DNA from: HKCCE3408 sp039183205
GTDB taxonomy: Bacteria; Pseudomonadota; Alphaproteobacteria; Rhodobacterales; Rhodobacteraceae
Assembly (NCBI GenBank): GCA_039183205.1
Contig: JBCDBR010000005.1
Coordinates: forward strand, 89,354-153,353
DNA: 64,000 bases
Direction: 5' to 3'
Below the pieces are notes generated by a model. It worked only from the letters and a program-made list of their open reading frames with translations. It did not search any database and was not told the DNA's origin. This document shows, piece by piece, positions 17,919 through 26,433 of the stretch. The position numbers were made by a program, and so were the translations under genes. Position 1 is the first letter of the stretch; every line of letters starts with the position of its first letter.

Positions 17919-18346
17919 TGCAATCGACCGGTCAATGCTTGTGCGGCGCCGTCAGGATTACGGCCGTTGCTGCGGACAGCTTCCAAGCCTGCCATTGCAC
18001 GGAATGCCAAAGGTGGACAGGCGGCGGGCCGCTTTATGCTATTCGCGTGACGGATCTTCGGATTGATGGCGAGGATGCCGTGCGCGCTTATCGGCACAGC
18101 GCTTGGGGCGAGCGGGTGTTTTGCGGCACATGCGGCACCGCGCTTTATTGGAAATTGCAAGGGCGCAGCATCGCCTTTGTGGCGCTTGGTCTGCTCGACG
18201 ACCGATCCGGCAAGCGGTTGGGCGAAGAGATTTTTGTCGATCATCGACCCGATTGGTTGCCGTCGGCCGAAGGCGCGGCACAGCACTACGAAGCTGAGAT
18301 GAAGGCGCAGCTTGACGCCTTTTTGAAGACGGAGACATCGCTATGA
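17918..18346 (+). CDS. GFA-family zinc-binding protein (glutathione-dependent formaldehyde-activating fold)
   Basis: 142-residue protein of the GFA/CENP-V family. Zinc ligands form the usual pairs: GQCLCGAVR, CHCTECQRWTGG and FCGTCGTALYW. The family is named after an enzyme that helps condense formaldehyde with glutathione, but most members have no proven activity, so no substrate is assigned. ATG at 17918 overlaps the preceding TAA by one base, and its stop overlaps gltB as ATGA, giving strong translational coupling to glutamate synthase. Confidence 0.88.
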   Translation: MQSTGQCLCGAVRITAVAADSFQACHCTECQRWTGGGPLYAIRVTDLRIDGEDAVRAYRHSAWGERVFCGTCGTALYWKLQGRSIAFVALGLLDDRSGKRLGEEIFVDHRPDWLPSAEGAAQHYEAEMKAQLDAFLKTETSL

Positions 18347-21300
18347 CCTCTCTCCCCAGCACCTGGGCCAAGGACGAAGAAACGCGTCGGCAATGGCTGG
18401 AGCAATTTGGCATGTATTCGCAGGCCGATGAGCACAGCTCTTGCGGGGTGGGCCTTGTTGTGGCGATTGACGGAAAGCCGGCACGCAAGGTCGTTCAGGC
18501 CGGGATTGATGCGCTTAAGGCCATTTGGCACCGCGGGGCCGTCGATGCAGACGGGAAAACCGGTGACGGGGCAGGGATCCATGTGCAGATTCCGCCCCGA
18601 TTTTTCTACGACCAGGTACGCCGCACCGGGCATGAGCCGCGGGGCGACGAGTTGATGGCGGTCGGCCAGATCTTTCTGCCCCGGAATGATTTTGGGGCAC
18701 AGGAAACCTGCCGGACGATTGTCGAATCCGAAATCCTGCGGATGGGCTATTATATCTACGGATGGCGGCACGTTCCGGTCGATGTCTCGGTGCTTGGCGA
18801 GAAGGCCAACGCAACCCGTCCGGAGATCGAACAGATCATCGTGTCAAACGCCAAAGGCGTCGATGAGGAGACATTCGAGCGGGAGCTTTACGTGATCCGC
18901 CGGCGGATCGAAAAGGCTGCGGCCGCGGCACAAGTGCCGTCGCTTTATATGTGTAGCCTGTCCTGTCGGTCCATCATCTACAAGGGCATGATGCTGGCCG
19001 AACAAGTGGCCGAGTTTTACCCGGACCTCAAAGACGACCGTTTTGAGAGCGCTTTTGCAATCTACCACCAGCGGTATTCCACCAATACGTTTCCGCAATG
19101 GTGGCTGGCGCAGCCGTTCCGCATGTTGGCCCATAACGGCGAGATCAACACGCTCAAGGGCAACATCAATTGGATGAAAAGTCACGAAATTCGCCTCTCG
19201 AGCCAGAATTTTGGAGAGATGGCGGAGGATATCAAACCGATCATTGCCAATGGCGCGAGCGACTCTGCGGCGCTGGATGCCGTTTTTGAAGTTCTGGTGC
19301 GTGCAGGGCGCAATGCACCGATGGCCAAGACGATGCTGGTGCCCGAGGCCTGGAGCCAGACCTCATCCGAGCTACCCCGCGCCTGGCGCGACATGTATTC
19401 ATACTGCAATTCCGTCATGGAGCCCTGGGACGGCCCGGCAGCGTTGGCGATGACCGATGGACGTTGGGTCTGTGCGGGCTTGGACCGCAACGGCCTGAGG
19501 CCGATGCGCTATGTCGTCACTGGCGATGGCTTGATGATCGCCGGCTCCGAGGCCGGTATGGTCCCGGTCGATGAGGCGCGCGTCGTCGAAAAAGGCGCGC
19601 TCGGGCCCGGCCAGATGATTGCCGTCGACATGCAGGATCAAAAGCTATTCCACGATGTTGAGATCAAGGATGCACTGTCGGCGGCGAAGCCGTTTGGCGA
19701 ATGGGTCGAAAAAATCACCGACCTGACCGAAGCCACTGCCGGCGTGACCGAAACGACGAAGTTCGAAGGGGCCGATCTGCGCCGGCGCCAGGTAGCGGCC
19801 GGGTATTCCGTAGAAGAGCTTGAACAGATCCTCGCGCCCATGGCGGAGGACGGCAAAGAGGCGTTGGCCAGCATGGGCGACGACACGCCGTCGGCGGTGC
19901 TCAGTTCAAAATACCGCCCACTTAGCCATTATTTCCGGCAGAACTTCAGTCAGGTCACCAATCCGCCGATTGACAGTCTGCGGGAATACCGGGTCATGAG
20001 CCTCAAGACCCGGTTCGGAAACCTCAAGAACGTGCTGGACGAAGACAGTTCCCAGACGGAGATATTCGTCTTGGACAGCCCGTTCGTGGGCAACGCGCAA
20101 TTTGAGGTCATGCTGCATGAATTCGGCGCTAACGTCGTTACATTGGATTGCACTTTTCCCGCCGGTGGCGCCTCGGATACCCTGCACGAGCATTTGGGGC
20201 GCATTCGCGCGGAGGCCGAGGATGCCGTTCGTTCCGGCGCAAGCCACATCGTACTGACCGATCAAGGGCAAAGCGCCGACGCCGTGCCGATGCCAATGAT
20301 CTTGGCGACATCGGCGGTGCATTCCTGGCTCACCCGGCAGGGCCTTCGGACCTTCTGTTCGTTGAACGTCCGGTCCGCTGAATGCATCGATCCGCACTAT
20401 TTCGCTGTGCTTGTTGGCTGCGGCGCAACGACAGTGAATGCCTATCTTGCAGAGGATAGCCTTGCTGACCGGATTGAACGCGGTTTGCTGGACGGGCCCT
20501 TAACGGAGACCGTCGCCCGGTTTCGCAAAGCCATTGATGCAGGTCTTTTGAAGATCATGTCGAAGATGGGTATTAGCGTCATCTCCTCCTACCGCGGCGG
20601 TCTGAATTTCGAGGCAGTGGGCCTCAGCCGGGCCATGGTGGCGGAATATTTCCCCGGCATGATCAGCCGGATTTCCGGGATCGGCGTGACAGGTCTACAG
20701 CGCCAGGCCGAGGCGGTGCATGCCCGCGGCTGGATCAAACGTACGGACGTCTTACCGATCGGCGGTTTTTACAAATCGCGCACCAGCGGTGAAAAACACG
20801 CGTGGGAAGCGACCACGATGCATATGATGCAAAGTGCCTGCGCGCGCGGGTCGTTTGAATTATGGAAGCAATATTCGGCCAAGATGTCGAAAAACCCGCC
20901 GATCCATCTGCGCGATCTGCTGGATATTAAGGCGCTTGGAAAGCCGGTTCCGCTTGAAGAGGTTGAGAGCATTACCTCGATCCGCAAGCGTTTTGTGACG
21001 CCTGGGATGAGCCTTGGCGCGCTGTCGCCGGAAGCACATAAGACGCTCAATGTTGCCATGAACCGCATCGGTGCAAAGTCCGACAGCGGAGAAGGCGGCG
21101 AAGATCCGGCGCATTTTGTACCCGAACCGAACGGCGACAATCCGTCGGCCAAGATCAAGCAGGTGGCCAGTGGGCGGTTTGGCGTGACGGCTGAATACCT
21201 CAACCATTGCGAAGAGCTTGAGATCAAAGTCGCGCAAGGCGCCAAGCCCGGCGAAGGCGGGCAATTGCCCGGTATGAAAGTCACCGACCTGATCGCGCGG

Positions 21301-22881
21301 CTTCGCCATTCGACCAAAGGCGTGACACTCATCAGCCCGCCGCCGCACCACGATATCTATTCGATTGAGGACCTCGCGCAGCTCATCTATGACCTCAAAC
21401 AGATCAACCCGCGCGCAAAGGTGACGGTGAAACTGGTGGCCTCTTCGGGCGTGGGCACCATTGCTGCCGGGGTCGCCAAAGCCAAGGCTGATGTGATCCT
21501 GATTTCGGGCCATAACGGCGGTACCGGCGCCTCTCCCGCAACATCGATCAAATATGCCGGACTACCCTGGGAAATGGGCCTGACCGAGGCACACCAGGTG
21601 CTGGCCATGAACAATTTGCGCTCACGCGTGACGCTGCGCACGGATGGCGGATTGCGGACAGGCCGCGACATCGTGATGGCGGCGATGATGGGTGCAGAAG
21701 AATTTGGGATCGGAACGGCCGCGCTGATCGCGATGGGATGCATTATGGTGCGGCAATGCCAATCGAACACATGCCCGGTCGGGGTCTGCACGCAAGATGA
21801 CGCGTTACGCGCCAAGTTCACTGGCACGGCCGACAAGGTGGTGAACCTCATCACATTTTACGCTCAGGAAGTGCGTGAAATCTTGGCCGAAATCGGCGCA
21901 AGATCGCTTGATGAGGTGATCGGTCGAGCGGACCTCTTGGCCCAGGTCAGCCGAGGTGCGGCGCATCTGGACGATCTTGATCTCAACCCGATGCTCATAA
22001 CTGTCGACGGCGCGGACCAAATTGAATACGACCGCTATCGCAAGCGAAATGCCGTGCCCGATACGCTCGACGCCCAGATCGTCAAGGACGCCCACCGTTT
22101 CCTTGAGGACGGCGAGAAGATGCAATTGTCATATGCAGTGCAAAACACGCTCCGCACCATAGGGACGCGGACCTCAAGCCATATCGTGCAAGCCTTTGGC
22201 ATGCGCAACACGTTACAGCCGGATCATTTGGTTGTGAAACTTGAAGGCTCCGCCGGGCAGTCCTTGGGGGCGTTTGCGGCGCCGGGTCTAAAGCTGGAAG
22301 TCTCCGGCGACGCCAATGACTACGTCGCCAAAGGTTTGTCAGGTGGCACCGTTGTGGTGAAACCGCCGCAGGTGAGCCCGCTGAAGGCCGACGAAAACAC
22401 CATAATCGGCAACACGGTTCTCTACGGTGCGACAGACGGTTATTTGTTTGCTGCCGGCCGCGCGGGCGAACGTTTTGCGGTTCGCAACTCAGGCGCAAAG
22501 GTGGTCATCGAAGGATGCGGATCGAATGGTTGCGAGTACATGACCGGCGGGGTCGCCGTGATCCTCGGCGCGATCGGTTCAAACTTCGGCGCCGGGATGA
22601 CCGGGGGTATGGCCTATCTCTACGATCCTGACGGCACCGTGCTAACCAACGTGAACCTCGAAACGCTGGTGTCGTGCCCAGTGCGCGTGGCGCATTGGGA
22701 GGCGCAGCTTAAGGGTTTGATTGAGGCGCATCTTGCCGAAACCGGAAGCCGGAAGGCCGCCAATATCCTTCAGAACTGGACCCTAGAACTGAAACATTTT
22801 GTCCAGGTCTGTCCGAAAGAAATGCTCGGCAAGCTCGCCCACCCAATCGGGATCGAAGCCGACGCGGTGCCGGCCGAATAG
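18343..22881 (+). CDS. gltB: Glutamate synthase (NADPH) large subunit
   Basis: Alpha subunit of GOGAT, 1512 residues, full length for bacteria. The N-terminal class II amidotransferase domain begins after a 33-residue propeptide with nucleophile Cys34 (HSSCGVG), so self-cleavage is expected. A central domain follows. The FMN synthase domain (GEGGEDPAHF, HNGGTGASPATSIKYAG) carries the 3Fe-4S ligands CIMVRQCQSNTCPVGVC. The C-terminal beta-helix has repeated glycine turns (GANGCEY-like GSNGCEYMTGGV). It works with GltD encoded 1.2 kb upstream. Its start overlaps the GFA gene stop. Confidence 0.97.
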   Translation: MTSLPSTWAKDEETRRQWLEQFGMYSQADEHSSCGVGLVVAIDGKPARKVVQAGIDALKAIWHRGAVDADGKTGDGAGIHVQIPPRFFYDQVRRTGHEPRGDELMAVGQIFLPRNDFGAQETCRTIVESEILRMGYYIYGWRHVPVDVSVLGEKANATRPEIEQIIVSNAKGVDEETFERELYVIRRRIEKAAAAAQVPSLYMCSLSCRSIIYKGMMLAEQVAEFYPDLKDDRFESAFAIYHQRYSTNTFPQWWLAQPFRMLAHNGEINTLKGNINWMKSHEIRLSSQNFGEMAEDIKPIIANGASDSAALDAVFEVLVRAGRNAPMAKTMLVPEAWSQTSSELPRAWRDMYSYCNSVMEPWDGPAALAMTDGRWVCAGLDRNGLRPMRYVVTGDGLMIAGSEAGMVPVDEARVVEKGALGPGQMIAVDMQDQKLFHDVEIKDALSAAKPFGEWVEKITDLTEATAGVTETTKFEGADLRRRQVAAGYSVEELEQILAPMAEDGKEALASMGDDTPSAVLSSKYRPLSHYFRQNFSQVTNPPIDSLREYRVMSLKTRFGNLKNVLDEDSSQTEIFVLDSPFVGNAQFEVMLHEFGANVVTLDCTFPAGGASDTLHEHLGRIRAEAEDAVRSGASHIVLTDQGQSADAVPMPMILATSAVHSWLTRQGLRTFCSLNVRSAECIDPHYFAVLVGCGATTVNAYLAEDSLADRIERGLLDGPLTETVARFRKAIDAGLLKIMSKMGISVISSYRGGLNFEAVGLSRAMVAEYFPGMISRISGIGVTGLQRQAEAVHARGWIKRTDVLPIGGFYKSRTSGEKHAWEATTMHMMQSACARGSFELWKQYSAKMSKNPPIHLRDLLDIKALGKPVPLEEVESITSIRKRFVTPGMSLGALSPEAHKTLNVAMNRIGAKSDSGEGGEDPAHFVPEPNGDNPSAKIKQVASGRFGVTAEYLNHCEELEIKVAQGAKPGEGGQLPGMKVTDLIARLRHSTKGVTLISPPPHHDIYSIEDLAQLIYDLKQINPRAKVTVKLVASSGVGTIAAGVAKAKADVILISGHNGGTGASPATSIKYAGLPWEMGLTEAHQVLAMNNLRSRVTLRTDGGLRTGRDIVMAAMMGAEEFGIGTAALIAMGCIMVRQCQSNTCPVGVCTQDDALRAKFTGTADKVVNLITFYAQEVREILAEIGARSLDEVIGRADLLAQVSRGAAHLDDLDLNPMLITVDGADQIEYDRYRKRNAVPDTLDAQIVKDAHRFLEDGEKMQLSYAVQNTLRTIGTRTSSHIVQAFGMRNTLQPDHLVVKLEGSAGQSLGAFAAPGLKLEVSGDANDYVAKGLSGGTVVVKPPQVSPLKADENTIIGNTVLYGATDGYLFAAGRAGERFAVRNSGAKVVIEGCGSNGCEYMTGGVAVILGAIGSNFGAGMTGGMAYLYDPDGTVLTNVNLETLVSCPVRVAHWEAQLKGLIEAHLAETGSRKAANILQNWTLELKHFVQVCPKEMLGKLAHPIGIEADAVPAE

Positions 22882-22912
22882 GATTGGCCGGATGGGTTTT
22901 GAGGGGGCTTGC

Positions 22913-23785
22913 CTAAGCGCCCACAATGTCCGCGTCGCTGTAGCCCTGCAAATAAAGCAGCGCGGTTAGATCGCCGTTATTGATCACGATCTCGGCCTGT
23001 TCTTGGACGGAGGGTTTGGCATGAAGTGCAACGCCCATGCCAGCCGCGCCCAACATGCCAAGATCGTTGGCACCGTCACCGACGGCAATCGCGTCTTCGG
23101 CAGTGATGCCGAGCTGGCGGGCGATGTCGTTAAGCGCGGTCACTTTGGCATCGCGCCCCAAAATCGGCTGTCCAACCCTTCCGGTTATGACGCCGTTTTC
23201 GGTGATCAAACTATTGGCGCGGTTTTCATCGAAACCCAAATGTGCCGCAACCGCCTCGGTGAAGGCCGTAAACCCGCCCGAGACCAAAGCGGCATAGGCC
23301 CCTTGCGCCTTCATCGTCGCCAAAAGTGCGGCGCCGCCGGGCGTGTAGGTTATGCGGGTTTGCACGACGCGATCGATCAAATTCTCCGGGAAACCCTTCA
23401 ACAGCTCGACACGTTCAGTCAATGCGGCTTCGAAGTCGAGTTCTCCATTCATCGCGCGTGCGGTGATTTCAGAAACGCCCGAGCCGATCCCCGTCTCGGC
23501 CGCCAATTCATCAATGCATTCTTGCTCGATCATGGTGCTGTCCATATCGGCGATGAGCAGCCTTTTGCGGCGATTTTTGGCCGGAAGAAATGCAAGATCA
23601 ACCGCTTGATCCTGCAAGTCAGCCTGAAGGCTGTCGGCATGGTCTGGCACGACATCGATCGAAAATTCGGCCGCCCTGCCCGGCGACAGCCAAACCACGT
23701 CCCCGCCACCTAAGGCATTGCGCAACGCGTCGGGCAAGGCCGTCGGCAAGGTGCCGGCAGGGGCGATGAGCGTTGCTACAAACAC
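22913..23785 (-). CDS. serB: Phosphoserine phosphatase
   Basis: HAD-family enzyme for the last step of serine synthesis (phosphoserine to serine). 290 residues from the GTG at 23785, which has GGAG eight bases upstream. Catalytic motif I is ADMDSTMIEQECIDELA, motif II SGGFT, motif III includes the Lys in GRDAKVTAL, and motif IV is GDGANDLGMLGAAGMGVA. An N-terminal ACT-like part precedes it. The frame is open to 23848, but that extra N-terminus has no family character. serC and serA lie about 9 kb away in a separate operon. Confidence 0.94.
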   Translation of the reverse strand: MFVATLIAPAGTLPTALPDALRNALGGGDVVWLSPGRAAEFSIDVVPDHADSLQADLQDQAVDLAFLPAKNRRKRLLIADMDSTMIEQECIDELAAETGIGSGVSEITARAMNGELDFEAALTERVELLKGFPENLIDRVVQTRITYTPGGAALLATMKAQGAYAALVSGGFTAFTEAVAAHLGFDENRANSLITENGVITGRVGQPILGRDAKVTALNDIARQLGITAEDAIAVGDGANDLGMLGAAGMGVALHAKPSVQEQAEIVINNGDLTALLYLQGYSDADIVGA

Positions 23786-23914
23786 AAATTGGGCTCCTTC
23801 ACTGGCAAGGCAGTCACACCATGAAACACGTCTGGGGGCCAGCTGCAATTCGGCGTTTTACGGCCAGGCTCAGGCGCTTATGGTCCGTGCCAATCCGCTG
23901 CTGCGGGAGGTCTG

Positions 23915-25390
23915 GTGGGACTTCGAGAGCTGTTCGTCGCGCTTGTTGCGCTCCTGTGCTTGGGGCTGGGCCTTCTGTTGATGGAACAGCCGCGCACCGG
24001 GCTTGCTATCACGCAATTGAATGTGGCGGGCACACCAGCAACAATCATGCAAGTTGCCGGGGTTCAGGCCCCGGTTGTGGTGATCGCGCATGGGTTTGCG
24101 GGCTCGCGGCAATTGATGCACCCGATCCAACTCACCCTGGCGCGCGCGGGCTACATCACCGTCAGTTTTGATTTCGAAGGCCACGGCCGCAACCCGCAGC
24201 CGATGCGCGGTGATGTTGACGATATCGAAGGCACCACGCGCTTGCTGGTCGACGAACTTGCGCGTGTGGCCACAGCGGCAGGTGCATTGCCCGGGGCAGA
24301 TGGCCGGCTTGCCGTGGTCGGACATTCGATGGCCTCCGATATTATTGTGCGCTTTGCCATCGAAGAACCGGATGTCGACGCAGTCGTCGCGGTGTCGATG
24401 TTCTCTGATGCCGTGACGGATGCGGCGCCGGCAAACTTGCTGGTAATCAACGGTCAATTCGAAGGCCGCTTGCGCGATGCCGCACGAGAGATCATGGCCG
24501 AGCTTGATGCGGTCGAAGGCGATGTCGTCGGGGCCCCTGGCGGCGACTTCGCCAGACGCGCGATTGTGGCACCGGGCATGGAACATGTTGGCGTCCTTTA
24601 TTCGGCGACAACACTTGCCGAGACGCTCAATTGGCTGAATGAGAGCTTTGGCCGCGACGTCTCGAACGGGCTTGCCCTGATCGGTTTGCCCGTTGTTCTG
24701 ACGTTGCTGGGGTTGGTCGTGATCGCGCAACCCATTGCGCGGGCTTGGCCAGCTGGGCGCCGCGTCAACGAGGTGCCGCCGGGGGCGTTTTGGACCTTGT
24801 CGATCGTACCGGCGATCCTGACGCCACTTGTCTTATGGCTGGTGCCGACGACCTTTCTTCCGGTCCTTGTCGCAGATTACCTTGCCGTGCATTTGGCGAT
24901 CTATGGGGCGTTGGTTTTAGGCGGATTGGTTATCGAAGGTGACGCGCCGCGCGTTAAAGGTTGGCGCGCGGGTTTGGGCGTGGCCTTGTTCGGCATCCTC
25001 GTGATAGGCGGCACGCTCGATCGCTACGTTGCAAATTTCATCCTCAGCGGAGACCGATGGGTGATTTTTGCAGCGCTTTTGCCCGGCGCCGTGTTGGCCA
25101 TGGTCGCTGATGCGACCTTGCTGCAAGCGGCTCAGGCGCCGGCTTGGCGGCGTGTCGTTGCGCGGGCCGCGTTTCTTCTGTCGCTGATGATCGCCGTGGC
25201 ACTGGATCCGGCGCGGCTTTTTTTCTTGGTCCTCGTATTGCCCGTCATGGTCCTTTACTACGTCGTGTTCGGGTTGGTCGGTGGCTGGGTTGGTCGGCGC
25301 TCAGGCTCCGCTTTGGCGATGGGGCTTGGCTTGGGCGTCATCTTGGCTTGGGCGCTTGCGGCGACCTTTCCTCTCTTCGATGCTCAATAG
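23915..25390 (+). CDS. Alpha/beta hydrolase fused to a polytopic membrane domain
   Basis: 491 residues. A hydrophobic helix at about 5-22 anchors the N-terminus. An alpha/beta hydrolase domain spans about 35-250: HGFAGSRQLMHPIQ (oxyanion region), DFEGHGRN, and nucleophile elbow GHSMA, where the usual final Gly is Ala. A candidate acid/His end lies in APGMEHVGVLY. From about 255 to the end there are seven or eight hydrophobic segments. GTG at 23915 has GGAGG six bases before it. The active site probably faces the periplasm if the first helix is an anchor. Substrate unknown. The hydrolase plus multi-span tail arrangement is uncommon. The stop overlaps the attH-like stop by 7 bp. Confidence 0.8.
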   Translation: MGLRELFVALVALLCLGLGLLLMEQPRTGLAITQLNVAGTPATIMQVAGVQAPVVVIAHGFAGSRQLMHPIQLTLARAGYITVSFDFEGHGRNPQPMRGDVDDIEGTTRLLVDELARVATAAGALPGADGRLAVVGHSMASDIIVRFAIEEPDVDAVVAVSMFSDAVTDAAPANLLVINGQFEGRLRDAAREIMAELDAVEGDVVGAPGGDFARRAIVAPGMEHVGVLYSATTLAETLNWLNESFGRDVSNGLALIGLPVVLTLLGLVVIAQPIARAWPAGRRVNEVPPGAFWTLSIVPAILTPLVLWLVPTTFLPVLVADYLAVHLAIYGALVLGGLVIEGDAPRVKGWRAGLGVALFGILVIGGTLDRYVANFILSGDRWVIFAALLPGAVLAMVADATLLQAAQAPAWRRVVARAAFLLSLMIAVALDPARLFFLVLVLPVMVLYYVVFGLVGGWVGRRSGSALAMGLGLGVILAWALAATFPLFDAQ

Positions 25391-26433
25391 CCGGTCATTT
25401 CGAGATAGCCGCGCCCGCCATGGGTGCCGCTGATCGACACAGGCCCTTCCCAATAGGGAAAGCTGGTTGCCATCCAGGCCTCAGGGTTCAAAGCATCCAA
25501 CGTGACGCTGAGGTTTTGGCGAGGCAGGTCGATCTGCCATCGCGTGGGAACATTGCGGCCTGCAACATCGGTGTTGTCCAGCGGCGTGAACGTCATGGCG
25601 CCGTCCGGCAAGGCCTCAGCGTTCCCATCCGGCGTGATCCAGGTGCCGGAGGTGAAATCGGGCCCGGCGCGATCTCGCAAGCGGAAACCCATCAGCCGAG
25701 CCCCATCCACAAACGATAACGATATCCAGTCCCAACCGTCTTGCGTTTCCGACAAAGGCTGAGACGACCATTCCCGATCCAGCCAGCCTTGCCCGGTCAC
25801 GGCGACATCGCCGTCAGGCAGCGCCAAAGTGCCCGCAACTTGGTAAAACGGCTGCGAATAGTAATAGCTCGCCTGGCCCTGCGCTGATTTGACTGAATAA
25901 CCGGCATCGCCGTGAAAGATCAGCGGACCCTGCGCTTCAAGCGTTAGCGTATAGCCAAATTCGGCGCCCCGCGCGGTCAGATTAAGCCGGTCATACGCGT
26001 CCGTGCCGCCCGGCAAACCGCGCATTTCCCAATCATCGATCCAAGCAACAAAGGGCTCTGCGTCAACACCGGCTTGACCCGTGCCGCCGCGGGCCAACCG
26101 TTCCGCAACGAAATGATGATCCGGCGTGGTCAACCCCACATGACCCATCCACACTTGTTCGGTTCCCCAAAGATCCGGCAATTCCGGCGCCTGCGCGGAC
26201 CGGAAGAGCGTCCACTGAATGCCGTATTCCGTACCGTCCTCCCCCCGCAGCGTTGCGGTCAGGTACCACCACTCAATCCGGTATTCGGGATGCGCGCCGT
26301 GATCGGTTGGAAAGTCGAATTCGGCCCCGCGTTCGGGAACCGCAAATCCCTCGGCTTCGGTGCCAAGCCCGGCAAAGCCTTGGCTCAGCGCGGGCAGCGG
26401 CAGGAGGATCAAACAAAGGGCCTTAGCGTTCAT
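25384..26433 (-). CDS. AttH/CrtC-like lipocalin-domain exported protein
   Basis: 349-residue protein with a signal peptide (MNAKALCLILLPLPALSQG). It has the family marks of the AttH/carotenoid-1,2-hydratase-like fold: FPTDHGAHPEYRIEWWYLTA, QWTLFRS, a central SYYYSQPFYQVAGTL and GQGWLDREWSSQPL. AttH proteins sit with LolCDE-like ABC transporters, exactly as here, and are thought to handle a lipidic or envelope substrate. A carotenoid role is unlikely since no other carotenoid genes are near. The ATG at 26433 overlaps the permease 3' end by 11 bp; a TTG two codons earlier is possible. Confidence 0.87.
   Translation of the reverse strand: MNAKALCLILLPLPALSQGFAGLGTEAEGFAVPERGAEFDFPTDHGAHPEYRIEWWYLTATLRGEDGTEYGIQWTLFRSAQAPELPDLWGTEQVWMGHVGLTTPDHHFVAERLARGGTGQAGVDAEPFVAWIDDWEMRGLPGGTDAYDRLNLTARGAEFGYTLTLEAQGPLIFHGDAGYSVKSAQGQASYYYSQPFYQVAGTLALPDGDVAVTGQGWLDREWSSQPLSETQDGWDWISLSFVDGARLMGFRLRDRAGPDFTSGTWITPDGNAEALPDGAMTFTPLDNTDVAGRNVPTRWQIDLPRQNLSVTLDALNPEAWMATSFPYWEGPVSISGTHGGRGYLEMTGY

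Noticed and set aside
25384..26433. Carotenoid 1,2-hydratase (crtC) as the function of the lipocalin-like gene
   Set aside because: It has a signal peptide and is coupled to a LolD/FtsX-type transporter with no other carotenoid gene near, which fits AttH instead.
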